Source: Deltaproteobacteria bacterium
GTDB lineage: Bacteria; Myxococcota_A; Polyangia; GCA-2747355; JADLHG01
Direction of reading: 5' to 3'
NCBI GenBank assembly: GCA_020848905.1
Contig: JADLHG010000006.1
Coordinates: forward strand, 62,001-126,000
Length of the DNA stretch: 64,000 bases
Under the pieces are notes generated by a model. The model was not told the origin of the DNA, ran no database searches, and saw nothing but the letters and a program-made list of their open reading frames with translations. Position numbers and translations under genes: made by a program. Shown one piece after another: positions 34,614 to 42,879 of this stretch (its first letter is position 1; each line of letters opens with the position of its first letter).

Positions 34614-35839
34614 ACCCCTTCGTGACCTTCCAGGTGGCCGTGCGGGCGCTGCTGCGCAACAAGACGCGGTCGCTCTTGACGATGCTCGGGGTGATCATCG
34701 GCGTGGCAGCCGTCATCGCGATGGTGGCTATCGGCGAAGGAGCCAAGGCCCGGGTCGAGCAGGCCTTCACCTCGCTCGGCACGAACCTGGTGGTCGTGAT
34801 GCCGGGGACCACCACCGCCGGCGGCGCCCACGGGGGCTTCGGCTCGCAGCCGTCGCTCACCTGGGAGGACCTGCGGGCCATTCGCGCGGAGCTCTCGAGC
34901 GTCCGTTACGCGGCGCCGCTCCTGCGCAGCGCCGGGCAGGTGATCTCCGAGGAGCAGAACTGGGGGACCGGGATCATCGGGACCACGCCCGAGTACTTCG
35001 CCATCCGGAGCTGGAAGGCCAGCCTCGGCCGGCTCTTCGACCAGGCCGAGGTGGAGGCGGGGACCAAGGTGGTGGTCCTCGGCCAGGTGGTGGCCGAGAA
35101 GCTCTTCGGCCCCGAGGTGAATCCGGTCGGTCGCTTCGTGCGCCTGAAGAACGTCCCCTTCGAGGTCGTGGGCGTGCTCGTGCCCAAGGGACAGTCGGGC
35201 ATGGGGCAGAACGCCGACGACGCGGTCTACGTGCCGGCCGCGGCCTTCGAGAGCCGCATCGAGGGGGGGATGCGGCAGTTCATCAACGGCATGATCATGC
35301 TCGGCGCGAGCACGCAAGGGGACACCGAGCGGGCGGTGCGCGACGTGACGCGGCTGCTGCGCGAGAGGCACCGCATCCCGCCGGGCGGGGACAACGACTT
35401 CTCGGTCCACAACGTGACCGAGATGGCGTCGGCCTTTCAGCAGAGCACGGAGACGCTCACCACGCTCCTCGCCAGCATCGCGATCGTCTCGCTCATCGTG
35501 GGAGGGATCGGGATCATGAACATCATGCTCGTGAGCGTCACCGAGCGGACGCGGGAGATCGGGGTGCGTATGGCCGTGGGCGCCAAGCCGCGGCACATCC
35601 GCGCGCAGTTTCTCGTCGAGGCGCTGGTCCTCTCCATGATCGGCGGAGTGATCGGCATGGCGCTCGGGATCGGCGCGGCGAGTCGCATCGGCTCGCAGTT
35701 CGGCTGGCCGGTGCTCGTCCGGCCGGACATCGTGATGGTGGCCGTGGGGTTCAGCGCGCTCGTGGGCGTGGTCTTCGGCCTCTATCCCGCGCACAAGGCG
35801 TCGCGCCTCGATCCGATCGAGGCCCTGAGGTACGAGTGA
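34610..35839 (+). CDS. MacB/FtsX-type ABC transporter permease
   Basis: 409 residues from the GTG at 34610, overlapping the TGA of the ATPase gene. Four transmembrane segments: one near the start (TMLGVIIGVAAVIAMVAIG) and three at the end (IAIVSLIVGGIGIMNIMLVS onward), with a large periplasmic MacB-PCD domain (NPVGRFVRLKNVPFEVVGVL) between. The C-terminal GLYPAHKASRLDPIEALRYE box is diagnostic of FtsX-like permeases. Substrate unknown; macrolides, peptides or lipids are possible. Confidence 0.88.
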
Positions 35840-37119
35840 TGATCGCCACCTGGCTCGTCTCCCTGCTGGTGCCCGTTCGCGTGCTCACCCTGGCCGAGGC
35901 GGTGCAGACCGCCGAACGCCACCAGCCGCAGCTGGTCCAGGTGCGCGAGAGCGCCCTCGCCACGGCGGCCCGCGTGGGACAGGCGCGCGCGGCCTTCCTG
36001 CCGCAGGTCACCGGCACGCTGCTCTATCAGCGGGCCACGGCGAACTTTGCGCCGCGACCGGGGAGCCTGCCGAGCCAGCTCTCGGTGGCGGGGCAGAGCG
36101 CGAGCTTCGAGGGCTTCAACTATTTCAGCGCGAGCCTCGCCCTCACGCAGCCGATCTACGACTTCGGGCAGACCCTCGGTCGCTATCGTGCGGCGCAGGC
36201 GAGCGCGCGCGGCGCCGAGGAGGCGGCGCGGGCGACGCGGGGGCAGGTGCTCCAGCGCGTGCGGGCGGCCTTCCTGCAGGCTCGCGCGCAGAAGGCGCTG
36301 ATCGTCGTCACGCGGGAGGCGCTGGCGAACCAGGAGCGGCACCTCCGGCAGGTGGAGGGCTTCGTGGAGGTGGGTACGCGGCCGGCTATCGACCTGGCGC
36401 AGAGCCGGACGGACGTGGCGAACGCGCGACTGCAGGCCATCAACGCGGAGAACGCGTACCGACTGGCGAAGGCCCAGCTCGGCCAGGCCATGGGGGCCCC
36501 CGCGGGGGGAGACTTCGAGGTCGCGGACGAGAGCTTGCCCCCGCTCGTCGAGGAGACCTGGGAGGCTCAGGGGCTACTCGTGCGGGCGGTCGCGGCGCGG
36601 CCCGAGCTGGCGAGTCTGAGGGCGCAGCTCGAGGCGCAGCGGCAGAGCCTGCGGGCGACGCGCGGCGCGTACGGGCCGTCGCTGGCGCTCTCGGCGGGCT
36701 TCACCGAGGCGGGGAGCCAGCTCGACGCCATGGCCTGGAACTTCAGCCTGGGGGTGTCGCTCTCGTGGGCCATCTTTCAGGGGGGGATCACGCGGGCGCA
36801 GGTGCGAGAGGCCGAGCACTCCCTCTCGAGTCTCGGGGCGCAGGAGGAGAGCCTGCGCCAGCAGGTGCTCTTCGAGCTCGTGCAGGCGCAGCTCGGCGTG
36901 CGTGGGGCGCAGGCGGCGCTCGGCGCGGCCGGCCAGGCGGTGGTGAACGCGCGCGAGCGTCTGCGGCTGGCCGAGGCGCGCTACCAGACGGGGGCCGGGA
37001 GCGGGATCGAGCTCGGCGACGCCCAGACCAAGGTCACGGACGCGGGGGGGCAGCGGGTGCTCGCGGAATACAACCTGGGGCTCGCTCGGGCGCAGCTCCT
37101 CTACGCGCTCGGGCGGTGA
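35839..37119 (+). CDS. TolC-family outer-membrane channel protein
   Basis: About 426 residues. It starts at the ATG overlapping the TGA of the permease gene (TGATG); a GTG one codon upstream is also possible. The outer-membrane efflux repeat is seen twice, each with a conserved helical pair: TEAEHSL-type blocks around residues 60-190 and 270-420. QSRTDVANARLQAINAENAY and the TGAGSGIELGDAQTKVTDAG segment are typical. A cleavable N-terminal hydrophobic stretch serves as signal peptide. Last gene of the operon, completing the tripartite exporter. Confidence 0.87.
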   Translation: MIATWLVSLLVPVRVLTLAEAVQTAERHQPQLVQVRESALATAARVGQARAAFLPQVTGTLLYQRATANFAPRPGSLPSQLSVAGQSASFEGFNYFSASLALTQPIYDFGQTLGRYRAAQASARGAEEAARATRGQVLQRVRAAFLQARAQKALIVVTREALANQERHLRQVEGFVEVGTRPAIDLAQSRTDVANARLQAINAENAYRLAKAQLGQAMGAPAGGDFEVADESLPPLVEETWEAQGLLVRAVAARPELASLRAQLEAQRQSLRATRGAYGPSLALSAGFTEAGSQLDAMAWNFSLGVSLSWAIFQGGITRAQVREAEHSLSSLGAQEESLRQQVLFELVQAQLGVRGAQAALGAAGQAVVNARERLRLAEARYQTGAGSGIELGDAQTKVTDAGGQRVLAEYNLGLARAQLLYALGR

Positions 37120-37214
37120 GGCGCGTTCGCGGCCGGGAGCGTTCGCGGCGCAGCGCAGGGAGGGGCACGGCGGACCATCGGGCGTGGTATCGTGGGGATC
37201 ACGAAGCCGGGGTC

Positions 37215-38327
37215 ATGCGTCGGACCTGCACGCGAGAGCGAGCAACCTCCTTCTATGCCGCCGCCTGCGCGGCGCTGTCGCTGTGCGCCTGCAGCCAGCG
37301 GGCGACCAGCGTGCTGCTCGAGGTCCGCGGGCCGACGGTCCCGCCCCCCGAGCGGCTGCTCCTCAAGATCTACGAGGAGCGCGGGCTTGCGGTCACCCAG
37401 TACCTATCGCCAACCACCGGCTCCACCATTCGCTTGCCCGAGACCGTGGTGCTCTATCCCCCCGGCGAGCGGGGGAGCCTCCGCATCGTGGTCACCGCCG
37501 AGGTGCAGCAGGCCCCGGTCGGGCAGGGCGCCGTGCGGGTCGCCGTGCAGGCCGGGCGCCAGGAATCGGCCAGCGTCACGCTGCAGGCCGGGCTCCTGCC
37601 GGATGGCGATCGCGACGGCTTGCCCGACGCCGTCGATCAATGTCCCGGATCTTCGAGCAGCCAGGAAGCGCCGTGCGGTTCCTCGGGCGCCGACGGCGGT
37701 GGCGTGGTGGAAGCGGGAGCCGCGCGAGATGGAGCTCCGCGTGATGCGGCGCCGCGCCCGGACCTCTCGGGAGACAGCGTCGTGCCGCGCCCCGACGTGC
37801 GATTGCCCGACGCGCGCCCCCCCGATACGCGCCCGGCGGATCGCGGCGTCGACGCACCCAAGCCGATCATCTTGAACTTCACGGCCGTGGCCGACGCGGT
37901 GGTGGACGAGGCCACCCCGACGACCAATTACGGCAGCGCGGTCTTCCTGGACGTGGACGGCAGCGCCCCTCGCACGAAGAGCTTCCTGCGCTTCAGTCTT
38001 TCCGGCCTGCCCAAGGTGCAGGCCGCGCGGCTCTTTCTCTACGCCACGCAGGCCGTCGCCGACGGACCCGCGGTCCACCCCACCTCCGGCGCGTGGACCG
38101 AGAGCGGCGTGACCTGGGCCAACGCCCCGGGTGCCACCGGCCCGGCGAGCGACGACAAGGGGGCCGTCACCGCGAGCACCTGGGTCGAGTTCGACGTCAC
38201 GCCCCTCGTGACCGGCAACGGCACGGTGAACCTCGTGCTCCAGACCACCACGAAGACGGGCGTCGAGTTCTCGTCCCGGGAATCCAGCCGGCCCCCGAGG
38301 TTGATGGTGGTGGGGACGCCGCCGTAG
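37215..38327 (+). CDS. lipoprotein with Asp/Pro-rich linker and DNRLRE-type domain
   Basis: 370 residues. The lipobox is LCAC after a signal peptide. Residues of about 110-150 (DRDGLPDAVDQCPG) resemble thrombospondin-type-3 calcium repeats. A long Asp/Pro/Arg-rich linker follows. The C-terminal 150 residues (ADAVVDEATPTTNYGSAVFL, then TKSFLRFSLSGLP) match the DNRLRE domain found in secreted bacterial proteins. A cell-surface role is inferred. It may share the transcript of the tolC gene, which ends 95 bases upstream. Confidence 0.75.
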   Translation: MRRTCTRERATSFYAAACAALSLCACSQRATSVLLEVRGPTVPPPERLLLKIYEERGLAVTQYLSPTTGSTIRLPETVVLYPPGERGSLRIVVTAEVQQAPVGQGAVRVAVQAGRQESASVTLQAGLLPDGDRDGLPDAVDQCPGSSSSQEAPCGSSGADGGGVVEAGAARDGAPRDAAPRPDLSGDSVVPRPDVRLPDARPPDTRPADRGVDAPKPIILNFTAVADAVVDEATPTTNYGSAVFLDVDGSAPRTKSFLRFSLSGLPKVQAARLFLYATQAVADGPAVHPTSGAWTESGVTWANAPGATGPASDDKGAVTASTWVEFDVTPLVTGNGTVNLVLQTTTKTGVEFSSRESSRPPRLMVVGTPP

Positions 38328-38361
38328 GCGCTCTGGCGCGGCAGCCGGTCCTCGGCGGGCC

Positions 38362-39108
38362 CTACGTGCCCGGCACCGCGCTTGTCGGAATCAACCCTCG
38401 CAGCTTCCAGCCCGTCTTGAGCAGCCAGGTCCGCGGTTCGAGCACCGGCGGCTTCCCATCGGGGGGAAGCGGCGTGAGGTCCTTCCATCCATCGAAGTAG
38501 CGCGCCGAGCTGCACGCGTCGAGGTCGCGCTTCGGCACCCACTTGCCCCGTGCGACGCTGTGTTTTCGCGAATTCTGAAGCACGTACGCCAGCGCGGCCT
38601 TCACCTCGCTCGGCGTCTTCAGGATGTGCTGGTGGTAGCGGTCCCGAAATACGCGCCCCTTGCGGCTCACCGTGCGGTTCAGCGCGTGCGCGAGCCGGAT
38701 CGCCAGCGCGCGCAGCCCTCGCATCAGCACGCCGCGGTCCTTGGCCTCCGTCACGAGGTGCAGGTGGTTCTTCTGAATCGAGTAGTGCGCGAGGTTCATC
38801 CCGAACCGCCCCGCCGACTTCACGAAGGCCTTCTCGATCGCGCGGAGCTGCTTCTTGCTCCGCAGGTTGGGCAGCCCCTCCACCACCTTCATCGTCACGT
38901 GCACCGGAAACCGGCTGGCGAGAAGCGGTCGCGCCCGGTGCGGCAGTCCGCTCCCCGGCCGCTTCTTGCGCCCCGCACCTTCGCGCTTCCCGCCCCAACG
39001 CGTCGCCTCCCGCATAGCTAACGGAAGCTGCTTCGCAAAACCCGCCGGCAGACGCGTGTCCGAACACCGGTCATCGCCCGAGGAGGATTTGTGTTTGCGT
39101 GCCAACAT
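38362..39108 (-). CDS. REP-associated tyrosine transposase (Y1 family)
   Basis: About 248 residues. The central HUH-type motif is HYSIQKNHLHLVTEAKD, with the metal-binding His pair, and the nucleophilic tyrosine lies in GRVFRDRYHQHIL. FPVHVTMKVVEGLPNLRSKK is the usual N-terminal strand of RAYT proteins. It acts on single-stranded DNA, cutting at hairpins. The ATG at 39108 is used here, but an internal ATG at 39015 could be the start. A good promoter precedes it (39120-39148). No REP-like palindrome was recognised next to it. Confidence 0.82.
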   Translation of the reverse strand: MLARKHKSSSGDDRCSDTRLPAGFAKQLPLAMREATRWGGKREGAGRKKRPGSGLPHRARPLLASRFPVHVTMKVVEGLPNLRSKKQLRAIEKAFVKSAGRFGMNLAHYSIQKNHLHLVTEAKDRGVLMRGLRALAIRLAHALNRTVSRKGRVFRDRYHQHILKTPSEVKAALAYVLQNSRKHSVARGKWVPKRDLDACSSARYFDGWKDLTPLPPDGKPPVLEPRTWLLKTGWKLRGLIPTSAVPGT

Positions 39109-39119
39109 GAATGAGGCCC

Positions 39120-39148
39120 ATACTAGCAGAATGCGGGTTTGACGTCAA
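39120..39148 (-). promoter_or_regulatory. sigma-70-type promoter for the transposase
   Basis: Minus-strand TTGACG (plus 39143-39148) and TAGTAT (plus 39120-39125) are 17 bases apart. The predicted start, near 39113, is only five bases before the ATG at 39108, so the mRNA may be leaderless. Confidence 0.5.
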
Positions 39149-39181
39149 GGCCGTGTCCTCGCACGAACAACCCCCCCCGCG

Positions 39182-40162
39182 CTACTGCAACAGCCCGTAG
39201 ATGCGGTTCAGCTTGCGGTTGGCCTCGGCGAAGTGGCCGTCGCCGTAGCTTCCGGTGGCCTGCTGGAAGAGCGCGTCTACCTTCGGACGCTGGCCCCGGG
39301 GCGGTGGGCGCTGCCGGATGGCCGCCGCGAGCCGACCGATCTTCGCCCCGATGAAGGAGCGATCGATCTGGACCGCGCGGACGGCGGCGAGGAGCTGGTC
39401 GGCGGCGTACTTGCCCCGTCCGAAGTCCCCCTTGGCCACCGCGTGCCGCACCTCGCCCATCAGACGGTCCGCCCCGGCGGGAAGGTCCACCGCCAGGATC
39501 CCCTTGGCGCGCATTCCCTTCATCGCGCCGTTGTAGATCGCCTCCACCTCCTTGCGCGTGTACTTCTCGCCCGTGGCGGGCCGCGGCGAGGGGACCGATT
39601 GCACGACGGTGGTCACGCGTCCCGGGCAGACCTTGGCCTGCCGCACGGCGAAGGCCTGCTCCCGCTCGGCGATGAGCTTCTCGCGCCGGGCGATGTCGGT
39701 CTCGCGGCGCGCGGTCTCCTTCTCGCGCAAGGCGATGCTGTGCTCCCGCCGCGCGAGGAGCCAGTGCTTGCTCTGGTCCTGGCCCACCTTGTCGGCGAGG
39801 TTCGTCTTCTCGTCGAGCAGCGTCTGCAGGCGGCGGTTCAGCGCCACCTCCTGGTCGGCCAGCCGCGCCTCGAGGTTCACCAGCTTCGACTCCTCCTGCT
39901 CGAGGGCGGCCTTGCCGGGGGCGTCGGTGTCCTCGAGGGAGAGCTTCTTGGTGATCAGCTCCGAGCGCCGGTCGCGAATGGTGGCGCGTTCGCGCTGGAG
40001 CGTGCCGCGCCTGGCCAGGAGGTCCTCCTCGCGCTGGGCGAGCTTCCGGTCCTCGGCGACGACGACCTTCAGGCTCTCGTCGTCGCGCAGCTCTCGGTCC
40101 TTCTTGCACCCGGGGCCGAGGGCTCCGAGGGCCAGCACCACGAGCGGCGTCCAGCGCGGCAT
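39182..40162 (-). CDS. coiled-coil lipoprotein of unknown function
   Basis: About 326 residues from the ATG at 40162. A signal sequence ends in LGPGC. The next 150 residues are a highly charged Arg/Glu/Lys/Leu coiled coil (LVNLEARLADQEVALNRRLQ). The C-terminal 120 residues are helical and basic. It is probably anchored in the envelope and acts as a structural or adaptor element. There is no Shine-Dalgarno site; TGATATACT lies 8 bases before the ATG. Divergent from the ArsA-like gene. Confidence 0.75.
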   Translation of the reverse strand: MPRWTPLVVLALGALGPGCKKDRELRDDESLKVVVAEDRKLAQREEDLLARRGTLQRERATIRDRRSELITKKLSLEDTDAPGKAALEQEESKLVNLEARLADQEVALNRRLQTLLDEKTNLADKVGQDQSKHWLLARREHSIALREKETARRETDIARREKLIAEREQAFAVRQAKVCPGRVTTVVQSVPSPRPATGEKYTRKEVEAIYNGAMKGMRAKGILAVDLPAGADRLMGEVRHAVAKGDFGRGKYAADQLLAAVRAVQIDRSFIGAKIGRLAAAIRQRPPPRGQRPKVDALFQQATGSYGDGHFAEANRKLNRIYGLLQ

Positions 40163-40170
40163 TGCCCGCG

Positions 40171-40179
40171 AGTATATCA
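40171..40179 (-). promoter_or_regulatory. extended -10 promoter hugging the ATG
   Basis: Minus-strand TGATATACT has the extended TG and a 5/6 TATACT. The ATG is 8 bases downstream, so transcription would begin at or just before the start codon. Confidence 0.45.
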
Positions 40180-40221
40180 TGGTGGGCTCGACCGACGCCC
40201 TGTGCTACGGTCCCCGGCCGC

Positions 40222-41379
40222 ATGAGCGACGCAGCCGTGCAGGCCGCTCCCCAGGGCCTGCAATCCCTCGTGAAGACCAAGCGCGTGCTGGTTACGGTGG
40301 GGGCGGGGGGCGTTGGGAAGACCACCACCGCCGCCACGCTCGGGCTCCTGGCAGCCCGCCTCGGGCGCCGGACGCTCGTGATGACCATCGACCCGGCGCG
40401 CCGCCTCGCGACCTCTCTCGGTCTCGGAGCGCTCGACCACCAGGAGCGCGTGGTCCCCGACGAGAAGATGGTCGCCGCGGGGCTGCCCACCGGCCTTCTG
40501 TCGGCGATGATGCTGGACCAGAAGCACACCTTCGACGACCTGATCCTGCGCTACGCCGCCGACCCCGCCGCCGCGCGACGCGTGCTCGACAACCGCATCT
40601 ACCGGGAGCTCTCGACCCGCCTCGCCGGGGGCCAGGAGTACGCCGCGATGGAGAAGCTCTACGAGCTCTCCGAGACGGGGCGCTACGACCTCCTGGTGCT
40701 GGACACGCCCCCCACGGCCAACGCGCTCGACTTCCTCGACGCTCCGCGCAAGATGATCGACCTCGTGGAGAGTCCGGCGGTCAGCCTGCTCGTCAGCTCC
40801 TACCGGCGGGCGGGACGCATGAGCTTCAAGCTGCTGAGCCTCGGAGCGAGCTACGTCTTCAAGCGCATCGCGCGCTTCATCGGAGGGGATTTCCTCGACG
40901 ACATCGCCGGCTTCTTCAGCGACGTCCACGAGCTTCTCGAGGGCTTCCGCGACCGGGCGGCCAAGGTGATCCAGCTGATGGAGCGCCCCGACGTGGGGTT
41001 CATCCTCGTGGCGAGCCCCGACCCGCGGGCCATCGACGAAGCCGAGGCCCTCTACGGACGGTTGAAGAACAGCGGCATGTCGCCCGAGGCCTTCGTGATC
41101 AATCGCGTGCACCCCCTCGCGCCGATCCGCGCGACGGTGGAGGAGGTGGCGGCGCGTTGCGCGGCGCGGGGGCTGCCGCCCGAGGTCGCGGCGCGGCTCG
41201 CCTCCGAGCTCGTCGAGTGCCATCGACGGCTACAGGTGCTGGCCGCGGCCGACGACGAAGAGATCCGGCGCTTGCTGCGCGGCACCGGGGCGCGTGCGCC
41301 GTGCATCCGCGTCCCCTTCTTCAACGAGGACGTGCACGACGTGGCCGGGCTGATGCGCCTCAGCGAGCACTTGATCTAG
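40222..41379 (+). CDS. ArsA-related P-loop ATPase
   Basis: 385 residues. The N-terminal deviant Walker A motif is GAGGVGKTTTAATLGLLAA near residues 29-47, then TIDPARRLATSLG (switch I region) and DLLVLDTPPTANALDFLD. This is the ArsA/GET3/TRC40 signature with the conserved Asp-Thr-Pro-Pro. No second ATPase half is present, as expected for many bacterial homologues. No arsenical genes or tail-anchored protein insertion partners are nearby, so the client is unknown. Divergent from the lipoprotein gene by 59 bases. Confidence 0.88.
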   Translation: MSDAAVQAAPQGLQSLVKTKRVLVTVGAGGVGKTTTAATLGLLAARLGRRTLVMTIDPARRLATSLGLGALDHQERVVPDEKMVAAGLPTGLLSAMMLDQKHTFDDLILRYAADPAAARRVLDNRIYRELSTRLAGGQEYAAMEKLYELSETGRYDLLVLDTPPTANALDFLDAPRKMIDLVESPAVSLLVSSYRRAGRMSFKLLSLGASYVFKRIARFIGGDFLDDIAGFFSDVHELLEGFRDRAAKVIQLMERPDVGFILVASPDPRAIDEAEALYGRLKNSGMSPEAFVINRVHPLAPIRATVEEVAARCAARGLPPEVAARLASELVECHRRLQVLAAADDEEIRRLLRGTGARAPCIRVPFFNEDVHDVAGLMRLSEHLI

Positions 41380-41400
41380 CGCGCTCAGGGCGCGGCGCGC

Positions 41401-42756
41401 CTACCGCGGCGCCTTGAGCTTCTTTCCACCGAGGCGCCATTCCTTCCAGACCTGCGTCTGCAGGAGCTCGCGCGTCTCGGCCGGCGCGCCCAGGATCGTG
41501 AGCACGTAGCGGTCGAAGAGCTGCACCGAGTGCTCCTGCCCCTCGGCGTCTACGAAGAGCCAGACGCCGGCGGTGCCGCTCTCCTTGACGGTCTTGTGGC
41601 GCTTGGCCAGGACGCGCCGCTGCGCGTTGACGAACTCGAGCGCGTCGGCGTCGCTCTCCCAGCTCGCGAAGTGCACCACGAGCGGAGGCGACAGCGCGGC
41701 TCCGTTGTCCGGCTTCTGGCGCGGTACGAAGGCCACCAGGCGGTCCGTTTCCCAGCCGGCCGCGGCCCGCGTGGCGATGCTCTCCTCGACCGCCTGCTCG
41801 AGGTAGACCCGGAGCTGGAACTCCCCGAGCGTGTCCTGCTTCACCTCGCGGTAGTCGCGCAGGGCCGGCAGCGGGCGCACCGTCAGGCGCACCGGTCGGT
41901 CCGGCGTGTAGTACTTGTCGAAGTGCATCATCTGTTCGGTGGAGGTGGGCGGCCGTCGGAAGAGCTGGTTCACGGCGCTCCAGGGCTGCAGGCTGCGCAG
42001 CTTCTGCAGGAAGCGGAGTCCATAGACGTACGGGAAGGTCAGCGTCTCCCGCAGGTAACGCGGCGCCTTCTTGAAGGCCCCGGTCCCCATGGTCTGGGTG
42101 GCCTTCGCGATCTGGTCGATCATGCCGCCGATGCTCCCGAGGTCGCGCCCCGACGGGGCCAGCATGTGCTCGATCATCACGCCCATGCAGTCCCCCTCGA
42201 CGAGCGCGCTGCGGGCGAGCTGCTGGTCGCTCTGCTGCTTGAGGGGCTTCACGAAGGGGCGCAGGTCGAAGTGCTGGTCCTGCAGGGCGTGACAGATCTC
42301 GTGCACCAGGGCCGGCGTCTGCATCGCGGCGGGGAGCCAGTCCGCGATGTGGAGCTGGCGGTCTCGCGGGTCGTAGAAGCCCGCGACCTGGTCGGTGAGG
42401 AGGTCGAGCACGGCCTGCTTGTAGCTCACGTCCTTGGGGAGGAGGCCGAGGCGCTTGAGGACCGCCTCGTCGACGGCGATCTCGTCGTCTTTGTACTCCT
42501 CGGCGATCCGCTGGCGCAGGCGCGCGAGCACCTGCGCGCGAGAGACGACCCCCATCGTGATGCGGCGCTTCACCTTCAAGCCGCGGATCTGCGAGGCGAC
42601 CTCGGCCAGCTTGAGGGCCTCCGCCTCGAGAGCTGCGGTGGGCTGCGAGGCGGCCGGCTGGGACGCGGGAGTCTTGCGTCGCCGCTTGGCGGCGAGCTCG
42701 TCGGGGAGCAGCGCGAGCAGTGCGAACAGGACGAGGAGAGCGACGGGGCGGCGCAT
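41401..42756 (-). CDS. exported metallopeptidase-like protein
   Basis: About 451 residues from the ATG at 42756, with a signal peptide (VALLVLFALLALLPDELAA). A zincin motif HEICH is at 152-156 (ALVHEICHALQDQHFDL), and the third ligand may be Glu187 in ALVEGD. This layout (HEXXH plus ALVEGD about 30 residues later) is seen in uncharacterised gluzincin-like bacterial proteins. The C-terminal half has several beta segments without known motifs. No Shine-Dalgarno site precedes the ATG. Peptidase activity is inferred from the motif only. Confidence 0.75.
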   Translation of the reverse strand: MRRPVALLVLFALLALLPDELAAKRRRKTPASQPAASQPTAALEAEALKLAEVASQIRGLKVKRRITMGVVSRAQVLARLRQRIAEEYKDDEIAVDEAVLKRLGLLPKDVSYKQAVLDLLTDQVAGFYDPRDRQLHIADWLPAAMQTPALVHEICHALQDQHFDLRPFVKPLKQQSDQQLARSALVEGDCMGVMIEHMLAPSGRDLGSIGGMIDQIAKATQTMGTGAFKKAPRYLRETLTFPYVYGLRFLQKLRSLQPWSAVNQLFRRPPTSTEQMMHFDKYYTPDRPVRLTVRPLPALRDYREVKQDTLGEFQLRVYLEQAVEESIATRAAAGWETDRLVAFVPRQKPDNGAALSPPLVVHFASWESDADALEFVNAQRRVLAKRHKTVKESGTAGVWLFVDAEGQEHSVQLFDRYVLTILGAPAETRELLQTQVWKEWRLGGKKLKAPR

Positions 42757-42801
42757 GGCGGCAGCATACCATGGTGCGCGCACGCGCCGCCGAGGCAGCC
42801 C

Positions 42802-42829
42802 TTGCCCGAGCCCTCGCGTGTGCTAGGTT
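42802..42829 (+). promoter_or_regulatory. extended -10 promoter for mfd
   Basis: TTGCCC (42802-42807) is followed 16 bases later by TAGGTT with an upstream TG (TGCTAGGTT). The predicted start is near 42836, about 44 bases before the ATG at 42880. Confidence 0.35.
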
Positions 42830-42879
42830 CCCCGCGGCCGACGCCAACCGGCCGGGCCGCACCAACCGAACCGTCGTCG

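Noticed and set aside
39552-41417. 621-codon open frame on the plus strand over the lipoprotein and ArsA-like genes
   Set aside because: The ArsA P-loop and its codon bias are in the frame starting at 40222; this frame is Arg/Ser/Ala-rich.
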